From NCBI GenBank assembly GCA_015061625.1, contig SUWG01000001.1, positions 1 through 64,000 on the forward strand: DNA of 64,000 nt, in the 5' to 3' direction. Positions 38,604 through 47,755 of the stretch are shown here, piece after piece. Every line of letters begins with the position of its first letter. Position 1 is the stretch's first letter. Made by a program: the position numbers and the translations under genes. The DNA comes from Lentisphaerota bacterium. GTDB lineage: Bacteria; Verrucomicrobiota; Lentisphaeria; Victivallales; Victivallaceae. A model generated the notes under the pieces. The model searched no databases. It saw only the letters and a program-made list of their open reading frames with translations, and was not told the DNA's origin.

Positions 38604-39067
38604 TGGGGATCGGATTCCTGCTGGATGACCTTGAGCAATTCGACGGTGTTGCCGACAGTGCCGATGATCTGTTCAATAAGTTTCGGATTGCGCAACCGGC
38701 GGGAAATGCCGGAAAGCAGCTGCAGATAGGCTTCCTGATTTTCATCCGGAGCAATGGTGAATACGATCACCCGCACCGGCTGATCATCCAAACCCTGATA
38801 ATCGGTGATCGGATTTTCGCAAACGCCGACGATAACGTAGGGATGCAGAATATCATTCACCCGGATATGGGGCAGAGCAAGCATACCGCCCACGCCGGTA
38901 GTCATCATCTGTTCACGCTTCCACGCCAGGCGGAAGATCACATCGCGGCTCAATTTGGTCAAATCCGCCGCGCGGGAGATCAACTGATCCATGACCTCCA
39001 GTTTAGTTTTCCCCACAAGGGTCATCACTGAATCCTTGTCCACATACTGGGAAAAATCGTTCTTCAT
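38600..39067 (-). CDS. PTS EIIA (PtsN/fructose-type) domain protein
   Basis: The 155-residue protein is a single EIIA-2 domain. The phospho-accepting His is His67 in LALPHIR, matching the LPH motif of the family, and the VIVGVCENPITDYQGLDDQP stretch is typical. Without EIIB or EIIC nearby it is likely regulatory, like PtsN, rather than a sugar transporter. It has its own promoter at 39128-39156 and is coupled to the zinc-ribbon gene. Confidence 0.85.
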   Translation of the reverse strand: MKNDFSQYVDKDSVMTLVGKTKLEVMDQLISRAADLTKLSRDVIFRLAWKREQMMTTGVGGMLALPHIRVNDILHPYVIVGVCENPITDYQGLDDQPVRVIVFTIAPDENQEAYLQLLSGISRRLRNPKLIEQIIGTVGNTVELLKVIQQESDPQ

Positions 39068-39127
39068 AGTTCTTTCTCCGTATAACCCTGAATAGTTTTC
39101 TAAAAATTTTCACTCAGTGCAACTAAT

Positions 39128-39156
39128 AAAATATCGCAGGATAATATCTTTGTCAA
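39128..39156 (-). promoter_or_regulatory. Strong promoter of the EIIA-like gene
   Basis: Minus strand: TTGACA (39151-39156), 17-base spacer, TATTTT (39128-39133). The leader is about 55 bases long. The -35 is a perfect consensus. Confidence 0.65.
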
Positions 39157-39182
39157 CTGTTTTTTTATATTTTTTTATAAAA

Positions 39183-40250
39183 TCAACTCAAAAAATGTAA
39201 AAATCGCAGGGTTTTAAGCCCGTCGAACCACTCATGGAAGGCTCCGCACCTTGCACCGGGCCTTTCCGGCAGATTGGCCAGAATGCTTTTCCACGCCCCG
39301 GCAAAGCCCTCTTTCAGGAAAAATTCCGCTGCCACAGCGGGGATGCCGATCAGGAATTTTTCCACTGAAGACAACGTGTTTTCAGAAACATTATCCAAAA
39401 CCGTTTTCAACACGGCAAATGCCCCGTCGGGTATCTCTTTGAGTTCTTCGTTACGCAACAGTTTCGCCACCGCCGGGCCGGTGCCGAATGGCACTCTGGC
39501 CGATATCCGCGGCGACGGATGCACCAGTTTATCTGCCAGCGGATAAAGTTGTGACGTTTTGGCGACCGCCTGCAGAAAATAGAAATCCTCACCGGCCTGA
39601 CGCACTTTCATACCCCCCGCTTTCACATAAACATCCGCCCGCACCGCAAAGGCCGAGCCGACCGTGTGAAATGCATAAGGCGACCCCGCCCAACGCAATT
39701 TTTCCACATATCTATCCAGGTACGCTTCATAGCGGTCGATCGCCGCCTGATGCAGAGCATCTCCGGCCCGCTGATGGGAAAAACCGATGGATAATGCCCC
39801 GTGATAAAGGGTTTCCGGCAGAACTTTTTCAAAATAGTTCCTCTCAATAAGAGTGTCGGCATCCAGCGAAAATATCACCCGTTTTTCCAATTCTCCGGCA
39901 CTCAAAGTGCCGATAAAAGCATCCATCCCGGCTTTGCGTGCCGCACCCACGCCGCCGGTAAGTTCCGGCAGGTAGATCGGCACCACGCCGGGAAATACCC
40001 CGATGCGGATCAGATTATACAACTTTTCCGACTCGGTTTTATCCGCTCCCGGCGGATAATTTATCACGGCGATAACGGCGATCTTTTCCGGGGTGTGCTT
40101 ATACGCCTGACGGATGGCATGATCCGTGGCGGCAAAGGTGGATAGTTCATTATATACCGGAATGACCACCGCATGGCGGCACCTTTCCGGCCAATTCAAC
40201 GGCAGCGGCGGATTTTTCCGCAGATATTTGGCGAAATCAAATTCCCTCAT
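39183..40250 (-). CDS. Family 2 glycosyltransferase
   Basis: The 355-residue protein has the GT-A fold pattern: VVIPVYNEL near residue 30, GGVGAARKAGMDAF, the metal-binding SLDADT, and GEDFYFLQ as the catalytic-acid region. Substrates are unknown; it lacks clear membrane spans, so it is probably a cytoplasmic sugar transferase. Its start overlaps hydE by 4 bases, an odd partnership likely reflecting operon packing rather than function. Confidence 0.82.
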   Translation of the reverse strand: MREFDFAKYLRKNPPLPLNWPERCRHAVVIPVYNELSTFAATDHAIRQAYKHTPEKIAVIAVINYPPGADKTESEKLYNLIRIGVFPGVVPIYLPELTGGVGAARKAGMDAFIGTLSAGELEKRVIFSLDADTLIERNYFEKVLPETLYHGALSIGFSHQRAGDALHQAAIDRYEAYLDRYVEKLRWAGSPYAFHTVGSAFAVRADVYVKAGGMKVRQAGEDFYFLQAVAKTSQLYPLADKLVHPSPRISARVPFGTGPAVAKLLRNEELKEIPDGAFAVLKTVLDNVSENTLSSVEKFLIGIPAVAAEFFLKEGFAGAWKSILANLPERPGARCGAFHEWFDGLKTLRFLHFLS

Positions 40251-41341
40251 TTCCCGCTCCGGTTACGGTAATGCAACGGATCGCCGTGAAGATTGAAACA
40301 GGGGGTTTCCCCGATCGCCGCCAGTGACGCGATCAATTTTTCCCGGATCACTGCCGAATTTTCATCCAGTGACGGTTTGCCGTTATACAACTGGTAATCT
40401 TTGCGCCGGGAAACATCTCCCACATTGGGCATGATAACATTTGCCCCCGCCAGAATGCCCCGTTCCCGGCCGTTTTCCGGGTCGATCGCCTGCAATGCGG
40501 TCGTGGCAGCGATATTCACATCCCGCAACACCAGCCGGGTGACGGCGATCATCCGCAAGGCAGTTTCCAACCGCCGCTGTGCCATGCCCGGAGAATCCGG
40601 ATAACGCACCCCCAATGGCGTATCTGCCTGCGGCAGAAACGGCCCCATGCCGATCATATCCAGATCCATTTCCCGGAAAAAGGCGATATCCTTTGCCAGA
40701 TGCTCCGCCGTCTGACCGGGCAAACCGATCATCACTCCGGAACCGGTCTGGAAATCCGCCGCTTTGAGCCGTTCCAAAGCGGCTTTGCGTTCCTGATAAA
40801 GCACTCCTGCCGGGTGGATCGCCTGAAATATTTTTTCATCGGCACTTTCGATACGCAACAAATACCGCTTCGCCCCGGCTTTGCGCCAGCGCAAATACGT
40901 TTCCATACTCTCCTCACCGCAGGAAAGAGTCACGCCCAGATCATAAGGCAATTCCTTTATCCGGAACAATATTTCCTCGACCATATCCACAAATCCCGGA
41001 TCGCTTCTTTCTCCGCTCTGCAACACTACCGAACCGTAACCGAATTGCCCCGCCAGTGCCGCACTGCGGACTATCTCATCGATCTCCATCGTATAACGGG
41101 ATACCTTGCCATTGCTCCGGCGGATGCCGCAATAAAGACAATCTCTGGTGCAGATGTTGGAAAATTCGATCAGGCCGCGCAGATAAACTTTGCGGCCGCA
41201 AATTTCACTTTTCACCCGGTAAGCGGCATCAAAAAGTGCCTGCTGTGCCGCTTCATCCGGAGCATTGAGCAAAACGGCCATTTCGCCGGTTTCCAGAAAA
41301 TCTCCGGCCTCCGCTTTTTCCAATATACGGTAAAAATCCAT
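40247..41341 (-). CDS. hydE: [FeFe]-hydrogenase maturase HydE (radical SAM)
   Basis: HydE, with HydF and HydG, builds the H-cluster of [FeFe]-hydrogenase. The 364-residue protein has the radical SAM triad Cys64, Cys68, Cys71 (CTRDCLYC), followed by GIRRSNGK and the VVLQSGERSD and MIGLPGQT segments seen in HydE. BioB is a relative, but the second cluster and motif spacing fit HydE better. No hydrogenase, hydF or hydG is in the window. Implies an H2-evolving fermenter. Confidence 0.87.
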   Translation of the reverse strand: MDFYRILEKAEAGDFLETGEMAVLLNAPDEAAQQALFDAAYRVKSEICGRKVYLRGLIEFSNICTRDCLYCGIRRSNGKVSRYTMEIDEIVRSAALAGQFGYGSVVLQSGERSDPGFVDMVEEILFRIKELPYDLGVTLSCGEESMETYLRWRKAGAKRYLLRIESADEKIFQAIHPAGVLYQERKAALERLKAADFQTGSGVMIGLPGQTAEHLAKDIAFFREMDLDMIGMGPFLPQADTPLGVRYPDSPGMAQRRLETALRMIAVTRLVLRDVNIAATTALQAIDPENGRERGILAGANVIMPNVGDVSRRKDYQLYNGKPSLDENSAVIREKLIASLAAIGETPCFNLHGDPLHYRNRSGK

Positions 41342-41345
41342 TTTT

Positions 41346-42515
41346 TCAATCCTCTTTCACGTCGAATGCCCGGCGCAGACCGTCACCGGTAAAGTTGAAC
41401 GACATCACCGCAATAAACAGCATCACCCCCGGAAAAAAGGTCAAATGCCAATACGCCATCGGATTGTCAAACGCCTGACGCATCAGATTTCCCCAGCTGG
41501 CAGTCGGCGGCTGGACTCCGAACCCCAGAAAACTCAAGCCGCTTTCACTCAATATCGCTCCGGCCACGCCGAATGTGAAACTTATCAGCACCGTGCCGGA
41601 AATATTCGGCAGCAGATGTTTGAACATGATCTTCCACGACGGCACCCCGGAAACCACACAACTTTTGATGTACGGCAGAGAACTTTCTTTCAACACTTCG
41701 CCCCTGACCAGAAACGCCACCCCGATCCAGCCGGTACAGCCGATCACCATGATCACCAGCGGAATGGATTGACCGATCTTGTAATCCCCCAGCATCGACA
41801 TCAGGATCAACAGCAGTAAAAAGGTCGGAAAACATTGCATTACTTCCACCAGCCGCATCAGAAACAGATCAAGTTTGCCCCGGAAATATCCGGCACTCAT
41901 GCCGACCGCAATACCGATGACCATCGCCAGCAAAGCGGCAAGCAACCCCACGGCCAGCGACACCCGTGAACCGTAGATCAATCTCGATGCCAGATCCCTG
42001 CCGATATCATCACAACCTAAAATATGCTCTCTGCCCGGTGCTTCATAAGGCATTCCGGCGATCTCATCCGGCCCGTAAGGTATCGGGGCGAATAGGGCGA
42101 ACTTCTCTCCGGCGGCGATCTCCCGGTAATCTTTCTTATCCATCACCGGTTTACCGGCAAAGAATCCGGCGGCGATCACCACCGCCGAAATCAGCAGCAC
42201 CGCAAATTTCAGAACTTTTTTGCGGCACAACAGCACCCAGAACAACAGCACCGGCAGATAAAGCGCAAGAAAATTGAAAAGTTTTTCCACCATCACTTCA
42301 CTGCTTTCCGGCGCAAAAAATGAGCGCAGAAACGGCATACTCCACTGACCGTCATGCGAAATCATCAGCAACGGCCGCCCGTTGGCAATAAAGGGCGCAA
42401 ACACCGCCGGGATAAACAGTAAAATTATCCCCGTTACTCCGCACCACGCCACGGCACCGGAAGCAAAACGGCGCCACAGCGCATAGCGGAATGAGTTTTT
42501 GACCTCCATACCCAT
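41346..42515 (-). CDS. OppC/YejE-type ABC transporter permease
   Basis: The 389-residue inner-membrane protein has an N-terminal span, a long loop with two or three further spans, then the permease core with the EAA-type signature (LRGEVLKESSLPYIKSC...GVPSWKIMFKHLLPN). It belongs to the peptide/nickel transporter family, with the extra N-terminal region of YejE. I start at the ATG at 42515, 7 bases after GGAG. The partner OppB-type permease and ATPases are not adjacent. Confidence 0.82.
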   Translation of the reverse strand: MGMEVKNSFRYALWRRFASGAVAWCGVTGIILLFIPAVFAPFIANGRPLLMISHDGQWSMPFLRSFFAPESSEVMVEKLFNFLALYLPVLLFWVLLCRKKVLKFAVLLISAVVIAAGFFAGKPVMDKKDYREIAAGEKFALFAPIPYGPDEIAGMPYEAPGREHILGCDDIGRDLASRLIYGSRVSLAVGLLAALLAMVIGIAVGMSAGYFRGKLDLFLMRLVEVMQCFPTFLLLLILMSMLGDYKIGQSIPLVIMVIGCTGWIGVAFLVRGEVLKESSLPYIKSCVVSGVPSWKIMFKHLLPNISGTVLISFTFGVAGAILSESGLSFLGFGVQPPTASWGNLMRQAFDNPMAYWHLTFFPGVMLFIAVMSFNFTGDGLRRAFDVKED

Positions 42516-42517
42516 TT

Positions 42518-44350
42518 TCACTCTCCACTTTCCCGGCGGCTTCCGGATAATTCACCGAGCGACAGCGGCCGGAAAGCGGCTTTCGCCCGCGCTCTGGCCT
42601 CCACATCCACCGACAGATATTTCCACCGGGTGAAGCCGAAATCATGCGGCACACTGTTTTCCAGCCAACTGTAACGCAACACTCCGGAAACCGGAAAACC
42701 CTCATAGATCCAGACACATTTTTCATTCAGCAATCTGATCATCTGCAAATACAATTCGGTTCTTTCCGGAGAATCCTCCATGGTCAATGCCTGTTCATAA
42801 AGCCGGTCGAATTCCGCATCGGAAAAGCCGCAATAGTTGCAGCTGCCGATATTCCCGGAGTAAAACAACTGCAAAAAATTGGCGGCATCCGGATAATCCC
42901 CCACCCACGAATAGCGGAAAAGTTGAAATTGCCCCTGACGCAGTTTGGCAACAAAACGGGGGCGGGAATTGAGATGTGAAGTCACCCGGATACCGATAGT
43001 TGCCCAATCCGATACCGCCAGTTCCCCCATCTGCCGGTGACCGACCGTGGAACCGGCCTGATCGAAGTCGAATGTCAACGCTTCTCCGGTCGCCGGATCG
43101 ATGCCGCCGGGATAACCCGCCTCGGCCAGCAGACGGCGCACTTCCGCCCAATCCGGATGAGCCGCCGCCGGTGCCGGAATGAATCCCGCCACTCCCGGAG
43201 GAACCGGCCCTGCCGCCGGGATCAGCATCCCCGAAGCATGATCGATCCGCCGTTTTATATCGTAGGCCAGACGCAAAGCCTGACGCAACTTCAAATTATT
43301 CCCCAGCCGGGGATCACGGAAGTTGAAACCGATATAACGGATCTCAAATTCCGGGTGTTCTTCCAATACCACGCCCCGTTCCGCCAGTGCGGGCAGCAGC
43401 AGACCGCCGCCGGCCAGAGTTTCCTGATGATCCTTATCCAGTGCGCTGTAATCCAGATTGCCCTGTAAAAAGAGCATCCACCGGGTCATCGGCTGGCGGA
43501 TCTGACTGATCTCCACCCCGTCAAGCAGCGGCAGACGGCGGGTACGGTCAGCCGGATCGGCCGCCTGCGGAAAATACTCCTCACGGAAGTCGGGATTGCG
43601 CAGAAAACGCAAACGCAGATCGGGTATCCACTCCTGCAATACGAATGGGCCGCTGCCCGCCGGATTGCGGGCAAGATCCCCCCGGCCGGCATCCATCGCC
43701 GCCAGACGGGAAACCACCCCGGCATTGGGCATCGCCAGCAGATAGAGAAAAACCGGGTCGGGCCGTTCCAGAATCAAAGTGAAGCGTTTGGCACTGTGGA
43801 TGACTATCCCCGGAATATCCCGGTCATACATACTCATATCCTGTGCTTCAGCGTGTGCCGTGATCTCCCGGAATTCATCCAATCCGGCGATCCGGTCACG
43901 GTATATCCACCAGACCGGACTGTGGTTGCGGGCATCGGCAATGCGCAAAATGGAAAATTTCACATCGTAAGCCGTCACCTGCCTTGAAACTTCATCGGGA
44001 AAACAGCCGTCGGCGGCAAAGAGCAGATCGTCACGCAATTCAAAAGTGTAACTTCTGCCGTCCGCTGAAATTTCCGGCATCCGGACGATCATCGACGGCA
44101 CGATCCGGTATGGCCGGGCCAGATAATCATACTGCACCAGCGTATCGTAACACAATGCCGTCAGATCCCGGCTGGCCAGATCGTCGGCGTAAGCGGGATC
44201 AAGAGTTTTGACCGTTCCCCCGGCGGCACTGTATAAGATCCGGGCATTTTCCGGCCACGGAGAAACCTCCGTGCGGCGGCAATACAGCACGGGAAGGATC
44301 AGCAACAATGCAACTGCTGAAAGCAGGGGGAATATCAAACGTTTTTTCAT
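42518..44350 (-). CDS. Family 5 ABC-transporter solute-binding protein
   Basis: The 610-residue protein starts with a signal-like segment (MKKRLIF, hydrophobic to residue 23, Cys24); the lipobox VLYC is not ideal, so lipoprotein status is uncertain. TVKTLDPAYADD and the LRQALRLAYDIKRRIDHA stretch are typical of peptide-binding SBP_bac_5 proteins. It would pass peptides or glycosides to the adjacent permease. It overlaps rhaB by 4 bases, which suggests a rhamnose-linked substrate, though that is inference. Confidence 0.83.
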   Translation of the reverse strand: MKKRLIFPLLSAVALLLILPVLYCRRTEVSPWPENARILYSAAGGTVKTLDPAYADDLASRDLTALCYDTLVQYDYLARPYRIVPSMIVRMPEISADGRSYTFELRDDLLFAADGCFPDEVSRQVTAYDVKFSILRIADARNHSPVWWIYRDRIAGLDEFREITAHAEAQDMSMYDRDIPGIVIHSAKRFTLILERPDPVFLYLLAMPNAGVVSRLAAMDAGRGDLARNPAGSGPFVLQEWIPDLRLRFLRNPDFREEYFPQAADPADRTRRLPLLDGVEISQIRQPMTRWMLFLQGNLDYSALDKDHQETLAGGGLLLPALAERGVVLEEHPEFEIRYIGFNFRDPRLGNNLKLRQALRLAYDIKRRIDHASGMLIPAAGPVPPGVAGFIPAPAAAHPDWAEVRRLLAEAGYPGGIDPATGEALTFDFDQAGSTVGHRQMGELAVSDWATIGIRVTSHLNSRPRFVAKLRQGQFQLFRYSWVGDYPDAANFLQLFYSGNIGSCNYCGFSDAEFDRLYEQALTMEDSPERTELYLQMIRLLNEKCVWIYEGFPVSGVLRYSWLENSVPHDFGFTRWKYLSVDVEARARAKAAFRPLSLGELSGSRRESGE

Positions 44351-45825
44351 TTACCGGCAATCGCCGCAAATCTGGCCGCCTGTGCCGCATATCCGGCCGC
44401 CATGGCGGCATCCGGAACAAAGGTTTTCAATTCAAATGAAGCACGGATGACCTTGCGGACATCATCCAGCGAAGCCAATTCGCCCGCCGCCATCGCCTGC
44501 ACCAGAATATTGCCCGCCGCCGTCGCTTCGATCGGCCCGGCGACCACCTGACGATCCAGCGCACTGGCGGCCAATTCCATCAGAAAGCCGTCTTTCGTGC
44601 CGCCGCCGACCACATTCAGACAGGCATATTTGACATTGAGCAGTTTTTCCAGCAAGGCGATCTTGTTGGCAAAGTAAAGAGCCAGACTGTCATACACCGC
44701 CCGGACAACTTCCGCATCGGTGAAGTTTTCCCCCTGACCGGTACGTTTCAGAAATGCCCTTATATTCCCCGGCATATCACCCGGCGCGGCAAATTCGGCG
44801 CAGTTGGGGTTGATGAAATATTTGCAAGGCTCGCTCCGGCGTGCCATCTGTTCCATATCGTTGAATGAGAGATTCTTGCCCTCCTCATTCCACACCCGGC
44901 GCAACTCCTGGAAAAGCCATGATCCCATGATGTTGGTCAGGAAACGGATCTTGCCGCCGACTCCACCCTCATTGGTGATGGATTCTTTTTCACTTCCGGC
45001 GGTCATCAGCGGTTGATCGATTTCCGCACCGAGCAACGCCCAGGTACCGGCACTCAAATACGCCCACTGCCCCTCGACCGGAGCGGGGACTGCCGCCACC
45101 GCACTGGCCGTATCGTGGGAACCGCACTTGAAAATCGGGATCGGATCACAACCCAATTCGGCACAAAGTTCCGCAGAAAGCATACCCGACGGCGTACCGG
45201 CGGCAACGATTTCCGGGAACACCTCTTTGGGCAGCCCCAGTCTGGCGATCAGATCCCAATGCCACTGACGGGAAACCGGGTCGAGCAGATTGGTCGTGGA
45301 GCAGAAAGTATATTCCGCAGTGGCATCGCCGCCCAGCGACAGAGCCAATGCATCGGGGATCGGCAGGAAAAATGAGTTCTCAAAATCTTCCGGATGCTCC
45401 TCATAATGGGCGCAGAGCTGGTAGATGGTATTCAGCGTCATGCACTGGATGCCGGTCAGATTGTAAAGTTCCGCTTTGGAAATTTTCTGCCACACCTTTT
45501 CCGCCGCCGCCACGGTACGCAGATCCCGGTAGTTGTAGGGCAGACGGCGCATTTTTCCGGTATCTTTATCAAAGAAAACATAATCCACGCCCCAGGTGTC
45601 AATGGAAATACCATCCAGCTTGACTCCGGTGGCAAGCGCATTGCGCAGACCGGTTTTCAACTCGTTGCACAGCCGGGGATAATCCCAGTAAAATGAGCCG
45701 TCGATCTCCGTCGGCCCATTGGCGAAACGGTGAACTTCCTGCATGGTAAGTTTGCCGTTATCCACCGTACCGATGATCGCACGGCCGCTGGATGCTCCGA
45801 GATCAAAAGCGAGAAAATTTTTCAT
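44347..45825 (-). CDS. rhaB: Rhamnulokinase
   Basis: RhaB phosphorylates L-rhamnulose to L-rhamnulose 1-phosphate. The 492-residue FGGY-family kinase starts with FLAFDLGASSGRAIIG, has GISIDTWGVDYVFFD, and carries CGSHDTASAVAAVP and NVVGGGTKDGFLMELAA in the C-terminal domain. Isomerase and aldolase are not nearby. It leads the operon with the transporter genes, hydE and the glycosyltransferase. Confidence 0.92.
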   Translation of the reverse strand: MKNFLAFDLGASSGRAIIGTVDNGKLTMQEVHRFANGPTEIDGSFYWDYPRLCNELKTGLRNALATGVKLDGISIDTWGVDYVFFDKDTGKMRRLPYNYRDLRTVAAAEKVWQKISKAELYNLTGIQCMTLNTIYQLCAHYEEHPEDFENSFFLPIPDALALSLGGDATAEYTFCSTTNLLDPVSRQWHWDLIARLGLPKEVFPEIVAAGTPSGMLSAELCAELGCDPIPIFKCGSHDTASAVAAVPAPVEGQWAYLSAGTWALLGAEIDQPLMTAGSEKESITNEGGVGGKIRFLTNIMGSWLFQELRRVWNEEGKNLSFNDMEQMARRSEPCKYFINPNCAEFAAPGDMPGNIRAFLKRTGQGENFTDAEVVRAVYDSLALYFANKIALLEKLLNVKYACLNVVGGGTKDGFLMELAASALDRQVVAGPIEATAAGNILVQAMAAGELASLDDVRKVIRASFELKTFVPDAAMAAGYAAQAARFAAIAGK

Positions 45826-45883
45826 GATGATATTCCTTTCAGTAAATATTCTGTTGATTTGAAACCATGTTTAAGGTTTTGTT

Positions 45884-45901
45884 TGCAAATTCTGCTTTGC
45901 A
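45884..45901 (-). promoter_or_regulatory. Palindrome upstream of rhaB
   Basis: TGCAAA (45884-45889) and TTTGCA (45896-45901) with a 6-base spacer lie about 60 bases before the rhaB start. Its place suits an operator for a sugar-responsive regulator. No clear promoter was found near it. Confidence 0.3.
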
Positions 45902-45929
45902 TATAACTTAATCCGTCTGCCGGTTAAAT

Positions 45930-46703
45930 TCAAGTACGCTGCTGATGCTTCACCACCGCATCATAAGCGATATGCCCGCCGAAAATATCCAGAGCTGAAC
46001 CGATAGTGTAATCCACTTTGCCCTTTCCGGCATTTTCGATCAGGGCGATATCGTCAAATGAAGCGATTCCCCCGGCGTAGACACACTGCAATGGAGAAAA
46101 ACGGGCAAGGATATCCAGTAATTCTTCATCTATCCCGGAACATTTTCCTTCGACATCCACCGCATGAACCAGAAATTCCGCACAACTTTTTCCGAAACGC
46201 TCCAGCGTTTCGCCGTTGAGTTCCAGTGAGGTGAAATTTTTCCACCGGTCAGTGACCACCATATAACGGCCATCGGGGGTTTTGCGGCAGGAAAGATCCA
46301 GCACGATGTGTTCCTGCCCCACCGCCCGGATCAGTTTCCGCAGATTTTCTTCGTGAAATTCACCGCCGGAAAATACAAAACTGGTGACGATCACCTGACT
46401 TGCTCCGGCTTCCAGATAATGCGCCGCATTTTCCGCATTCACCCCGCCGCCGAGCTGCAGACCGCCCGGATAAGCCTGCAACGCCGATAACGCCGCTTCC
46501 TCATTGCCCGGCCCCAATTTGATCACATGGCCGCCGGTCAACGCATCACGCTTATACAATTCCGCATAATATGACGGACTTTTTTCCGAAACAAAATTCG
46601 TCCGCAGATCACGCTCACCGGCATCTGTATTCAATGAGCCGCCGACGATCTGTTTCACTTTGCCGTCATGCAGATCGATACACGGCCGGAAAAGGGCTTT
46701 CAT
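45930..46703 (-). CDS. hisA: HisA isomerase, eukaryotic type
   Basis: HisA converts ProFAR to PRFAR, the fourth step of histidine synthesis. The 257-residue TIM-barrel protein has FRPCIDLHDGKVKQIVGG at the start and QLGGGVNAENA in the middle, and matches the fungal HIS6-like branch (with TNFVSEKSPSYYAELYKRD) better than classical bacterial HisA. The ATG shares one base with the previous stop (TGATG). It is the last gene of the ricT-like operon and apart from other his genes. Confidence 0.88.
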   Translation of the reverse strand: MKALFRPCIDLHDGKVKQIVGGSLNTDAGERDLRTNFVSEKSPSYYAELYKRDALTGGHVIKLGPGNEEAALSALQAYPGGLQLGGGVNAENAAHYLEAGASQVIVTSFVFSGGEFHEENLRKLIRAVGQEHIVLDLSCRKTPDGRYMVVTDRWKNFTSLELNGETLERFGKSCAEFLVHAVDVEGKCSGIDEELLDILARFSPLQCVYAGGIASFDDIALIENAGKGKVDYTIGSALDIFGGHIAYDAVVKHQQRT

Positions 46704-47755
46704 CACTCGAAATCCTCCTCCATATCGGCAAAACTCAACTCCGCCGCCGGTCTGCCCATGTTTTTCAGGATCACCGAACCGGATGCCGCCGGAATGTCAC
46801 TATTGATCACCAGAGAGCCACCTTTGCGCGCCATGGCACTGCCGCCCCAGATATATTCGTCAAAAATCTCACCGAACATACCGTGAAGCACCTCTTTGCC
46901 CGGCCGGGAAACATGACTGCCGTCACTGCAAAACACCCCGCCGGATACCGTTACAGCCACGGAACTTCCGGCAGGCTGTTTGCGGATGAAACTGCGGAAA
47001 TCACGGTGCTTTGCCGCCGCGGCAAAACAACCGTCAAAAGTCACCATACTGCCGCCGGGAACCATTTCATTGCCGCCGGAAACCGCAAAAATGCTCTTGA
47101 AACGCCACGGTCTTTTTTCCACTTCCGTTTCTTCCGGAACAGTCAACACCTGCCGCCGCCAGACGATCGCACCATCCTGCACGGCGATCGTGTGATGCGC
47201 CCGGCCACCGGCATAAGTTGCGGCGCACAAATGCCGCCAGAAATCATCGCCGCTGTAAGCCTCCGCCGCCGAACCGTCGGCAAAAGTAACTTTCACCAGC
47301 ACCGGCAATATCCCGCCGTCATAAATCATCCCCTCTGCCGCAAATTCCCGGCAGGTATCTTCCCCGGCGAAAAGAATATCCACTTTGACCGCCTGACCGT
47401 GGAATGTGATATCTTCCAGCGTCAGATCACTGATCCTGCCGCCATTGTCTGCGGCGATATCATCGGTCAATTCCACGATATTGCCCGCCAGTTTCCAATG
47501 TCTTTTCACCCGGTATTCACAGCCGAAAGGGATCACATTTTCGCTGTCCATCGCCGCCGACAGAGCATCATTTGCCATGTGACGGCGCAACTTTTCCGCC
47601 AAACCCAGACTCTCATCGAATTTCCCGGTTCTGATGCGCCCGATACTCAAAACTTTTCTCTCTCCGGCAAAAAAGACGGCAGACTCCGCTCCGCCGGCGT
47701 AAACATCAAACCGGTTTGCCGCCGAAGCGACCTGTATTTGCGATTCAATTTTCAT
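46703..47755 (-). CDS. Conserved hypothetical protein
   Basis: I do not recognise this 350-residue protein. It has no signal peptide or membrane span. The sequence alternates beta-like stretches with many Gly and aromatic residues (for example the FGEIFDEYIWGGSAMARKGG stretch near the end) and looks like a beta-rich domain repeated or folded twice. It overlaps the metalloprotease-like gene by 11 bases and hisA by one, so it is part of a four-gene operon. Confidence 0.75.
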   Translation of the reverse strand: MKIESQIQVASAANRFDVYAGGAESAVFFAGERKVLSIGRIRTGKFDESLGLAEKLRRHMANDALSAAMDSENVIPFGCEYRVKRHWKLAGNIVELTDDIAADNGGRISDLTLEDITFHGQAVKVDILFAGEDTCREFAAEGMIYDGGILPVLVKVTFADGSAAEAYSGDDFWRHLCAATYAGGRAHHTIAVQDGAIVWRRQVLTVPEETEVEKRPWRFKSIFAVSGGNEMVPGGSMVTFDGCFAAAAKHRDFRSFIRKQPAGSSVAVTVSGGVFCSDGSHVSRPGKEVLHGMFGEIFDEYIWGGSAMARKGGSLVINSDIPAASGSVILKNMGRPAAELSFADMEEDFE

